The notes under the pieces were generated by a model. That model was not told the DNA's origin, searched no databases, and saw only the letters and a program-made list of their open reading frames with translations. DNA of 64,000 nucleotides, taken from contig NZ_CP024634.1 of assembly GCF_003711265.1 (NCBI RefSeq), positions 1,054,001-1,118,000 of the forward strand. The letters are read 5' to 3'. The DNA is from Bathymodiolus thermophilus thioautotrophic gill symbiont. Its GTDB lineage: Bacteria; Pseudomonadota; Gammaproteobacteria; PS1; Pseudothioglobaceae. Positions 19,118-26,706 of the stretch are shown in pieces (position 1 is the first letter of the stretch; each line of letters begins with the position of its first letter). A program made the translations under genes and the position numbers.

Positions 19118-20724
19118 ATTTGCTAGAATCTTACCATCAAACTTACGCCTACGATATAGGTAATAATTTAATTTTCCTGTCACATCAAGCCCAAAGCAAC
19201 ACTTGGCAACAAACCATCAGCCCCCATCCACACAGCAACCGTGGCACCGAAAATAATAACCCAAATAACTTTGATGCCAATGGCAATTTATTAAATTTAG
19301 ACAACATCGGAAAGTTAAATTGGCATTACAACAACACCCTTGCTAAACTCGTTAAACAAGACAAAATCAACGCCATAGAATACTATGTTTACGACCATCA
19401 AGGCAATCGAGTCCGTACCGTAATAGAATCTAACCATCAAGCACAAAGCCAAAAAATTTACCTCCCTTCACTAGACATTTTAACCAATATCAACAATCCA
19501 CAAATCAACACCCTGCACATCGGCACCCACATCCTCAGCGAACAAACTAAAGACAGTGCACAAACCCGTTACCAACTCTCCAGCCATCTACAAACCAATA
19601 CCTTAGAACTCAACGATCAAGCCAAAATCATCAGTTACGAACATTACTACCCCTACGGTGGCACCGCCATCATCGCCGGCAAAGACAAAACCCAAGTCCA
19701 ACAAAAACGCTACCGTTATACAGGCAAAGAAAGAGACGACAGCAGCGGCTTGTGCTATTACGGTGCCAGATACTTAGCCCCTTGGCTGGCAAGGTGGATA
19801 AGCCCAGATTTAGCAGGCAGTGTTGATGGTTTGAATTTGTATGTCTATGTTGGCAATAATCCACTTAAATATACAGACCCAACAGGGCATGGTAAAACAG
19901 ACGGTGCTGAGGAAAATGTTATTAACACAATAGGTTTGAATGAATTTTTAACGAGGGTAAAGGGGCAAGCAAGTACTAATGAATTAAACATTTGGATTGG
20001 AGAAAGACATAGTGAACCAAGTGGATACAAGTTGTTGTTGGCTTTGACAGAAAGCATTGATTCTAGTTTCATTGGAAATTTAGTGCTTGAAGGTGTAAAT
20101 GTTTCTGAAAGTCAACAGCTTATGCCAATACAAGATCTAGAGAGGTTTCGAGAGTCAGAAATTCAAAAGGCGAATTTAACCAATAAAAGTATTCAAAAAG
20201 CCCTAGAAACTGCTAATTATAAGATAAAAGCAAGTAGGCTAATAGGTGGGAAGCATAACTTTATGGGTTCTTTTATTGGTAGAAAGAGGTGGGCGAATCC
20301 CCGGTCAGAAATTTCAAGAATAACAGGTAGTTTATTTGCAGTAGTCGGTGCTGCTCACCTATTAACAGCCATAATACCTGAAGAATGTTTAGGTATTATG
20401 CATCAAGACGCATTACCTGTTCAAGATCATCTTAGGCCTGACACAAGTATTGCTTTAATCCCACAAAATATCATTTCTCACGTCAGCGAAGTCTCCTTCG
20501 CCTTTAGGGGGAACAATTCAGGCGTTGAACTTGCATTATGGGTTAGAGGCAAAAACAATACAATAGACGATGCATTTTTAGTGGTGGGCAGGGGGAAGGC
20601 AATGAAAAGACTGTTTAGTGATATAGCCAAACCAATTTTAACGGATTTAAGTCAATTAGGTCCTATTAGAGGACCCTTGCCGTGTGCAGCAAATTATCAT
20701 GCAATAAAAGAAACCTTTGTATAG
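19114..20724 (+). CDS. TcC C-terminal cassette 5 with a different, TIKI/ChaN-like payload
   Basis: A 536-residue cassette whose shell and core match cassette 4. After NPLKYTDPTGHGK the payload (about 265-536) is unrelated to the other cassettes. It shows IWIGERHSEPSG early, NLVLEG in the middle and VVGAAHLL later. A G-E-x-H strand plus a later G-x-x-H is the hallmark of the TIKI/TraB/ChaN/erythromycin-esterase superfamily, which also includes a domain of the Pasteurella multocida toxin. I infer membership from these motifs only; the reaction cannot be told. It lacks a CaaX box. Its TAG stop runs into a GAGACC repeat end at 20724, so the array is interrupted here rather than coupled to a next start. 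Confidence 0.8.
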   Translation: MNLLESYHQTYAYDIGNNLIFLSHQAQSNTWQQTISPHPHSNRGTENNNPNNFDANGNLLNLDNIGKLNWHYNNTLAKLVKQDKINAIEYYVYDHQGNRVRTVIESNHQAQSQKIYLPSLDILTNINNPQINTLHIGTHILSEQTKDSAQTRYQLSSHLQTNTLELNDQAKIISYEHYYPYGGTAIIAGKDKTQVQQKRYRYTGKERDDSSGLCYYGARYLAPWLARWISPDLAGSVDGLNLYVYVGNNPLKYTDPTGHGKTDGAEENVINTIGLNEFLTRVKGQASTNELNIWIGERHSEPSGYKLLLALTESIDSSFIGNLVLEGVNVSESQQLMPIQDLERFRESEIQKANLTNKSIQKALETANYKIKASRLIGGKHNFMGSFIGRKRWANPRSEISRITGSLFAVVGAAHLLTAIIPEECLGIMHQDALPVQDHLRPDTSIALIPQNIISHVSEVSFAFRGNNSGVELALWVRGKNNTIDDAFLVVGRGKAMKRLFSDIAKPILTDLSQLGPIRGPLPCAANYHAIKETFV

Positions 20725-20739
20725 AGACCTGTGCTATTT

Positions 20740-21421
20740 ATTGACAGCCCAAATCATCAAAACCCAAATCCAACAAAAATGCTATCGTTACAGGCAAAGA
20801 AAGAGATGATAGCGGTGGTCTGCACTATTACGGTGCGCTCCTTGGCTGGCAAGATGGATAAGCCCAGATTCAGCAGGCAGTGTTTATGTTGATAATAATC
20901 CGTTTAAACATATTGACTCAATGGAGAATATCAAGGTTTTTCCATTGATAGAATCGTCCTTTTATGAGATAGATGTATTAAGCCCAACTGAAAGGGCGAA
21001 TCACAATAATCACCTCAGCATTGACCTTGAGTTGAATGCAACACAAGTAACGGTTTATCAATATTTGGAATGACAAAAATAGCGAAAGCACCAGATAGAT
21101 TGCCTAGATTTTTTGTAAGAAAAAAGATCAAAAGTGCATTTGTACAAGCAATAATAGCGACTTATGAGGCTAATCAAAACTACCCGAAATTTAAAAAAGT
21201 TTTTCTTAATGAAAGTGATAATGGCAGATCTTCTGTAAGAATTGCCCATGTTTTTGGCCTTAAGGTAATTTCTATAGAATGACATCGTAATAATAGTTGT
21301 AATGTTAGAGCGGAAATCTACCTTAAGGCCAATTGAAACACCTTTTGTTTTACCACCTTGCACAATGAATCCAGATGGAAGTAAAATACAATCAAGAAAT
21401 CAAAGACTCTGTACTATCTGA
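20740..21421 (+). pseudogene. Relic TcC cassette (core and payload fragments)
   Basis: Decayed remains of another cassette. Recognisable pieces of the Rhs core DNA (AAAGAAAGAGATGATAGC, CTTGGCTGGCAAGATGG, AGCCCAGATTCAGCAGGCAG) are joined with deletions and frameshifts. From about 21070 an open stretch encodes the payload family's KIAKAPDRLPRFFVRKK and FLNESDNGRSS. The end (about 21400) still reads CTI then TGA and runs into the ATG of cassette 6 as TGATG. It has no start and no intact core. The left edge is a GAGACC repeat end at 20724, suggesting loss of the 5' part near that repeat. Confidence 0.8.
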
Positions 21422-22920
21422 TGAATTTACTAGAATCTTATTGCCAAAATTACACCTACGATGTGGGTGGTAACTTAATTCGTCTAGCACACCAAGCCCA
21501 AAGCAACACTTGGCAACAAATCATCAGCCCTCACCCACACAGCAACCGTGGCACTGAAAACAATAACCCAAATAACTTTGATACCAATGGTAATTTATTA
21601 AATTTAGACAACATTGGCACTCTAAACTGGCATTACAACAACACCCTTAACAAACTCACCAAACAACACCAAACCAACACCACAGAATACTATGTTTATG
21701 ACCACCAAGGCAACCGAGTCCGCACGGTGATAGAGTCTAATAATCAAGCACAAAGTCAAACAACCTATCTCCCTTCACTCGACATCCTAACCAATATAAA
21801 CCACCCACAAACCAACACCCTACACATCGGCACCCACATTCTCAGCGAACACACCAAAGACAGCACACAAACCCGCTACCAACTCTCCAACCACCTAAAA
21901 ACCAACACCTTGGAACTTAACGACCAAGCCCAAATCATCAGTTACGAACACTATTACCCCTATGGTGGCACTGCTATCATCGCTGGCAAAGACAAAACCC
22001 AAGTCCAACAAAAACGCTACCGCTACACAGACAAAGAAAGAGACGACAGCAGTGGCCTATACTATTATGGTGCCAGATACTTAGCCCCTTGGCTAGCAAG
22101 ATGGATAAGCCCAGATTCAGCAGGCAGCGCTGATGGTTTGAATTTGTATGTTTATGTGGGCAACAATCCGCTTAAATATATTGATCCGACAGGGCGTGTT
22201 AAGGTTTATCCGATTGCAGGCTCACCGCCTTATGAGATAAATATATTAAGTCCAGTTGAAGAGGTAGAGCATAATGACAGCACATTCAAGTTTCCAGAAG
22301 CGTACCAAAGAGTGTTGGATATTGTTAGAAGCATTCCTGCTGATAAATACCATGCGTTAAACACCTCCACAGAGTTTACTATCGAATCAGAAAGGGAGCA
22401 CGAGGATGCACTGAAAATTAAGTCCACCACTATAATAATGTTTGATGTGTTTATTAATGCCATGGATTTTTCTACAGGTGTATTAACCTTTAGAGAAAAT
22501 TTTAAACATAATGTTCCTGATTTTGGTTTGAATGCATTGCAAATAACGGCTTATCAGTATATAGGAATGACAAAAATAGCCAAAGCACCAGACAGACTAC
22601 CCAGAACTTTTTTAAGGGAAAATATGACAAATGTTCTCGCAAAAAATATAGCAATGACTTATGAAGTTGACCAAAAATATCTGAAATTTAGGGAAAACTT
22701 TCTTAATGAGTCCGATAATGGCAGATCTTCTTTAAGGATTGCCCACACTTTTGGTCTTGAGGTAACTCATATAGGGTTAGAGAGTTATTATAGTGTTCGT
22801 TTGCATTTGCAGCAGCAGACCCCCTTAAGAGATATTTTTGTTTTGCCACCTCGCACAATGAATCCAGATGGGAGTAAAATAAGACGACCAAGAAATCGAA
22901 CCTCCTGTGCCATCTTATGA
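21421..22920 (+). CDS. TcC C-terminal cassette 6 (Rhs core plus payload, CaaX end)
   Basis: A 499-residue cassette with YD shell, Rhs core and payload of the common family. The core has one change in a strongly conserved motif: YRYTDKERDD instead of YRYTGKERDD. Its shell shares variants with cassette 8 (INHPQTNTLHIG), so these two are close relatives. The payload is about 15 residues shorter than in cassette 3 and ends RRPRNRTSCAIL, a basic tract followed by a canonical CaaX box (CAIL). The start is at the TGATG junction with the relic cassette; the stop overlaps the next ATG (ATGA). Confidence 0.85.
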   Translation: MNLLESYCQNYTYDVGGNLIRLAHQAQSNTWQQIISPHPHSNRGTENNNPNNFDTNGNLLNLDNIGTLNWHYNNTLNKLTKQHQTNTTEYYVYDHQGNRVRTVIESNNQAQSQTTYLPSLDILTNINHPQTNTLHIGTHILSEHTKDSTQTRYQLSNHLKTNTLELNDQAQIISYEHYYPYGGTAIIAGKDKTQVQQKRYRYTDKERDDSSGLYYYGARYLAPWLARWISPDSAGSADGLNLYVYVGNNPLKYIDPTGRVKVYPIAGSPPYEINILSPVEEVEHNDSTFKFPEAYQRVLDIVRSIPADKYHALNTSTEFTIESEREHEDALKIKSTTIIMFDVFINAMDFSTGVLTFRENFKHNVPDFGLNALQITAYQYIGMTKIAKAPDRLPRTFLRENMTNVLAKNIAMTYEVDQKYLKFRENFLNESDNGRSSLRIAHTFGLEVTHIGLESYYSVRLHLQQQTPLRDIFVLPPRTMNPDGSKIRRPRNRTSCAIL

Positions 22921-24437
22921 ATTTACTAGGATTCTATCAACAAACCTACACCTACGACACAGGTAGTAATCTAATCCACCTGTTGCACCAAGCAAAAAGC
23001 AATACCTGGCAACAAGCCATTATCCCTCAACCGCATAGCAACCGTAGCACTGAAGACAATAACCCAAATAATTTTGACGCCAACGGCAATTTATTAAACC
23101 TAGATAACATTGGCAACCTCGATTGGCATTACAACAACACCCTTAACAAGCTCACCAAACAAGACAAAGCTAACACCATAGAATATTATACCTATGACCA
23201 CCAAGGCAACCGAGTCCGCACCGTTATTGAAGCCAATAACCAAATACAAAGCCAAAGAAACTATCTTCCTTCACTAGATATTTCAACCAACCAAACCAAG
23301 CAAACCAACACTCTACATATTGGCACCCGTATCCTCAACGAACAAACCAAAGGCAGTAATCAAACCCGCTACCAACTCTCCAGCCACCTGCAAACCAATA
23401 CTTTAGAGCTTAATGACCAAGCCCAAATCATCAGTTACGAACATTATTACCCCTACGGTGGCACCGCCATTATCACTGGCAAAGACAAAGCCCAGGTCCA
23501 ACAAAAACGCTACCGCTACACAAGCAAAGAAAGAGACGATAGCAGTGGTCTATATTATTACGGTGCCAGATACCTAGCCCCTTGGCTAGCAAGATGGATA
23601 AGCCCAGATTCAGCAAGCAGCGCTGATGGTTTGAATTTGTATGTTTATGTGGGCAACAATCCGCTTAAATATATTGACCCAACGGGACAGGTCAAGGTTT
23701 ATCCATTTAAAAGCCTAAGTTTTTACGATATGGATGTATTGAGTCCAGTTGAAATGGCAGATCACAATGATAGTACATTCTTGTTTCCTGAAGCGTACCA
23801 AAGAGTAGTAGATATTGTTAGAAATATTCCTGCTGATGAATATCGTAAGTTAGACCATGGGACAAAATTTTCTATAAAATCAGAAGAAAGTCACGGAAAT
23901 GTACTGGCAGTTGAATCCAGAACTCGAGTAACGACCGATCTTTTTATCAATGATATGAATTTTTCTACAGGCGTATTAACCTTTGGGATAAATTTTATAT
24001 GCGAGCACAACATGCCTGCTCTTGACCTTAAGTTGAATGCAACACAAATAACAGCTTATCAATATTTAGGGATGACCAAAATAGCCAAAGCAATAAATAG
24101 GCTGCCTAAAATGTTGTTAAGAGAAAGCATAGGGAACCCCCTTGCAAAAATAATAATAGCAACTTATGAGTCTGACCGAAACTATTTACAATTCAGAAAA
24201 GATTTTCTTAATGAGAGTGATAATGGCAGATCTTCTTCAAGAATTGCTCATGCTTTTGGTCTTGAGACAACCTTTATAGAATTACATTGTAATGGCAAGG
24301 ACCGTGATGTTCATTTACACTTAAGGCAACAACTTGTCTTGGAGCCAGTTGAAAAGCCTTTTATTTTACCACCTCGCACAATGAATAAAGATGGCAGCAG
24401 AATAATACGACAAAGAAACCGAAGTTCTACTATCTGA
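22917..24437 (+). CDS. TcC C-terminal cassette 7 (Rhs core plus payload)
   Basis: A 506-residue cassette, the most diverged in its shell (IHLLHQAKSNTWQQAIIPQPHSN, ISTNQTKQTNTLHIG) and carrying YRYTSKERDD in the core. The core otherwise proceeds normally to NPLKYIDPTG. The payload belongs to the common unrecognised family (DMDVLSPVEMADHNDSTFLF, FLNESDNGRSSSRIA, ILPPRTM). It ends RNRSSTI: the Cys of the box is Ser and the final Leu codon has become TGA, the same truncation seen in cassette 3. The start overlaps the cassette 6 stop and the stop is fused to the cassette 8 ATG (TGATG). Confidence 0.85.
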   Translation: MNLLGFYQQTYTYDTGSNLIHLLHQAKSNTWQQAIIPQPHSNRSTEDNNPNNFDANGNLLNLDNIGNLDWHYNNTLNKLTKQDKANTIEYYTYDHQGNRVRTVIEANNQIQSQRNYLPSLDISTNQTKQTNTLHIGTRILNEQTKGSNQTRYQLSSHLQTNTLELNDQAQIISYEHYYPYGGTAIITGKDKAQVQQKRYRYTSKERDDSSGLYYYGARYLAPWLARWISPDSASSADGLNLYVYVGNNPLKYIDPTGQVKVYPFKSLSFYDMDVLSPVEMADHNDSTFLFPEAYQRVVDIVRNIPADEYRKLDHGTKFSIKSEESHGNVLAVESRTRVTTDLFINDMNFSTGVLTFGINFICEHNMPALDLKLNATQITAYQYLGMTKIAKAINRLPKMLLRESIGNPLAKIIIATYESDRNYLQFRKDFLNESDNGRSSSRIAHAFGLETTFIELHCNGKDRDVHLHLRQQLVLEPVEKPFILPPRTMNKDGSRIIRQRNRSSTI

Positions 24438-25900
24438 TGAATTTACTAGAATCTTACCATCAAACTTACACCTATGATATGGGCGATAATTTAATTCGTC
24501 TAGCACACCAAGCCCAAAGCAACACTTGGCAACAAACTATTAGCCCCCATCCACACAGCAACCGTGGCACTGAAAACAATAACCCAAATAACTTTGATGC
24601 CAATGGTAATTTATTAAATTTAGACAATATTGGCATTCTAAACTGGCATTACAACAACACCCTTAACAAACTCACCAAACAACACCAAACCAACACCACA
24701 GAATACTATGTTTATGACCACCAAGGCAACCGAGTCCGCACGGTGATAGAGTCTAACAATCAAGCACAAAGTCAAACAACCTATCTCCCTTCACTCGACA
24801 TCCTAACCAATATAAACCACCCACAAACCAACACCCTACACATCGGCACCCACATTCTCAGCGAACACACCAAAGACAGTACACAAACCCATTACCAACT
24901 CTCCAACCACCTAAAAACCAACACCTTGGAACTTAACGACCAAGCCCAAATCATCAGTTACGAACACTATTACCCCTATGGTGGCACTGCTATCATTGCC
25001 GGCAAAGACAAAACCCAAGTCCAACAAAAACGCTACCGCTACACAGGCAAAGAAAGAGACGACAGCAGTGGCCTATACTATTATGGTGCCAGATACTTAG
25101 CCCCTTGGCTAGCAAGATGGATAAGCCCAGATTCAGCAGGCAGCGCTGATGGTTTGAATTTGTATGTTTATGCGGGCAACAATCCGCTTAAATATATTGA
25201 CCCAACAGGACGGGTTAAGGTTTATCCATTTGACACCCAAGCAAAGCCTTATTCCGTAGATGTGTTAAGTTTAGTTACCAATGTAGAGCCAAGAGCTAAT
25301 TTATTTTTCCTTCCTGAAGCGTATCAAAAAATGGAAAATATTGTGAGAAACCTACCCGCTGATATATATCGTGAACTAGATGCCACGACAACATTTCATA
25401 TAAAATCAGAAGGAGGGTTGTATCTGGGGGCAAAAACCAAACCAGGACCTGGTCTATATGATAATTATATAGATTTTTCTGAAGGAGGCCTTATCTTTGG
25501 TTTTAATATTAAGAATGAAGAATTTGAGAAACATTTCCTGAGCATAAATGCAACACAAATAACAGCCTATCAATATTTAGGAATGTCAAAAATAGCCAAA
25601 TCATCAGGTTATTTACCCAGAACTTTTTTAAGAAAGCAGGTAGTAAATGATGCCGCAGAAAAAATATTAAAGACTTATGAGTTAGATAAAAATTATTCAC
25701 AATTCAGGGAAAACTTTCTTTTGAAGTCTGATAACGGCAGATCTTCTTTAAGAATTTCTGATGCCTTTGGTCTTGAAATAACTTCTGTGCATATGGAGCG
25801 TACTATTACTAAGTATTATGATGTTCGCTTACGGTTGCAACCACAAAATCCCTTGAGATCTATTGAAAACCCTTTAGTTTTACCGCCCCGAATCCCTTAA
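24437..25900 (+). CDS. TcC C-terminal cassette 8, last of the array
   Basis: A 487-residue cassette with a normal shell and core (NPLKYIDPTGRVK). Its payload is the most diverged member of the common family (LSLVTNVEPRANLFFLPEAYQK; FLLKSDNGRSSLRIS). It stops at VLPPRIP, about 15-20 residues short of the others, so the tail containing the CaaX position is missing. The stop codon directly abuts a GAGACC repeat end (25901), which suggests that the repeat or a deletion beside it clipped the gene. The following 284 bases hold only this repeat end and MITE copy 2. Confidence 0.85.
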   Translation: MNLLESYHQTYTYDMGDNLIRLAHQAQSNTWQQTISPHPHSNRGTENNNPNNFDANGNLLNLDNIGILNWHYNNTLNKLTKQHQTNTTEYYVYDHQGNRVRTVIESNNQAQSQTTYLPSLDILTNINHPQTNTLHIGTHILSEHTKDSTQTHYQLSNHLKTNTLELNDQAQIISYEHYYPYGGTAIIAGKDKTQVQQKRYRYTGKERDDSSGLYYYGARYLAPWLARWISPDSAGSADGLNLYVYAGNNPLKYIDPTGRVKVYPFDTQAKPYSVDVLSLVTNVEPRANLFFLPEAYQKMENIVRNLPADIYRELDATTTFHIKSEGGLYLGAKTKPGPGLYDNYIDFSEGGLIFGFNIKNEEFEKHFLSINATQITAYQYLGMSKIAKSSGYLPRTFLRKQVVNDAAEKILKTYELDKNYSQFRENFLLKSDNGRSSLRISDAFGLEITSVHMERTITKYYDVRLRLQPQNPLRSIENPLVLPPRIP

Positions 25901-25976
25901 GAGACCTTCTGCATTGGACATAAATATTAATTAATGAGTATTATATTTACTCCAAAAACCCCTGATAACTTAATTC

Positions 25977-26137
25977 GAGACCTTTGTATAAATATAAATA
26001 ATCATCAAGAGTCCGATTTTTACCCACTTGATAATTTTTTAAACCCAGCCTTAGCCCTGTTAGGACAAGATTTAAGAAAATTACCAATGGCACAAAAATT
26101 GAATTTTGCTAATCATCCATATTTATGCAAAGGTCTC
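25977..26137. mobile_element. 161-bp MITE-like element, copy 2 (inverted relative to copy 1)
   Basis: Same length and terminal repeats as copy 1 (GAGACCTTTGTATAAATAT / ATATTTATGCAAAGGTCTC) but with its interior in the opposite orientation. The flanks AATTC and AATTG are a near-perfect 5-bp duplication. With copy 1 it brackets the cassette array. The surrounding 25901-26184 otherwise contains only a solitary GAGACC end at 25901 and no gene I can support. Confidence 0.8.
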
Positions 26138-26184
26138 AATTGGTAATACCTGTTGCTTTATTTTCAATTTATTTAATAATTTTC

Positions 26185-26706
26185 TTAGAGAATCAAAGTG
26201 TTTAGGTGTTGTGTTTTTTTAATAACTTTGTCTGATACATTGATTAAAATCGCAAGATTTGACGCTTCCCAAACGGGTAAATCACGCATATGGTCACCTA
26301 TATAATCAAATTTTTGCGCGCCAAAGCGCTCAATTAATTTTTTGGCTTTGTTGTGTGAAGAGAGATTAAAGTCTTTGTTGCTTGCCATTACATCGTTAAA
26401 TAATTTTAGGTGTTTTGCGACGGAGAGTGCGTAAACTTTGTGCGAGGCGGTGGCAAGAATGATAATGTCACCTTGTTTTTTGCGTTTCTTAATATAGGCA
26501 ATGGTGGTTGTGTTGTAGGGTAGTTTGCTGATGTCTATTTCACAGCGCTTAACCAATTGTTCTTTTAAGTATCCTTTGCCGATAAAAAACCAAAAAGGAT
26601 AAAGTAATATTAACCACGGGCTTTTTTTTAATACTACCATTGAGGATTCATACAACAAATCAGTGTTAATGAGCGTGTGGTCTAAGTCAACAATGAGTGG
26701 GGTCAT
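26185..26706 (-). CDS. HAD-superfamily phosphatase-like protein
   Basis: A 173-residue HAD hydrolase showing motif I near the start (LIVDLDHTLI), motif II (IILATAS), a later Lys and motif IV (YIGDHMRDLPVW). These aspartates form the phosphatase/phosphotransferase site in the family. The ATG at 26706 overlaps the uup stop as ATGA, so I prefer it to a start five codons upstream. A hydrophobic stretch (WLILLYPFWFFIG) is also present. Similar HAD domains occur fused to the N terminus of UbiA-type prenyltransferases; here only the HAD part exists and the toxin region begins just downstream. Truncation of a longer fusion is possible but unproven. The substrate is unknown. Confidence 0.75.
   Translation of the reverse strand: MTPLIVDLDHTLINTDLLYESSMVVLKKSPWLILLYPFWFFIGKGYLKEQLVKRCEIDISKLPYNTTTIAYIKKRKKQGDIIILATASHKVYALSVAKHLKLFNDVMASNKDFNLSSHNKAKKLIERFGAQKFDYIGDHMRDLPVWEASNLAILINVSDKVIKKTQHLNTLIL

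Larger units (their letters stand above)
12992..25900 (+). repeat. Tandem array of eight TcC C-terminal cassettes plus a relic
   Basis: The unit is about 1.5 kb. In each unit roughly 780 bp (shell plus Rhs core) is highly conserved and A/C-rich with few G on the coding strand, while the following ~720 bp payload diverges. Junctions are ATGA or TGATG except where GAGACC repeat ends intervene (before unit 1, after unit 5, after unit 8). This is the arrangement expected for payload diversification by recombination through the conserved core, or for a polycistron making several interchangeable TcC ends. Confidence 0.9.

Noticed and set aside
13300..25900. Tandem 1.5-kb repeats considered as a CRISPR or integron array
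   Set aside because: Units are full protein cassettes with Rhs cores; there are no short direct repeats, attC-like sites or integrase.
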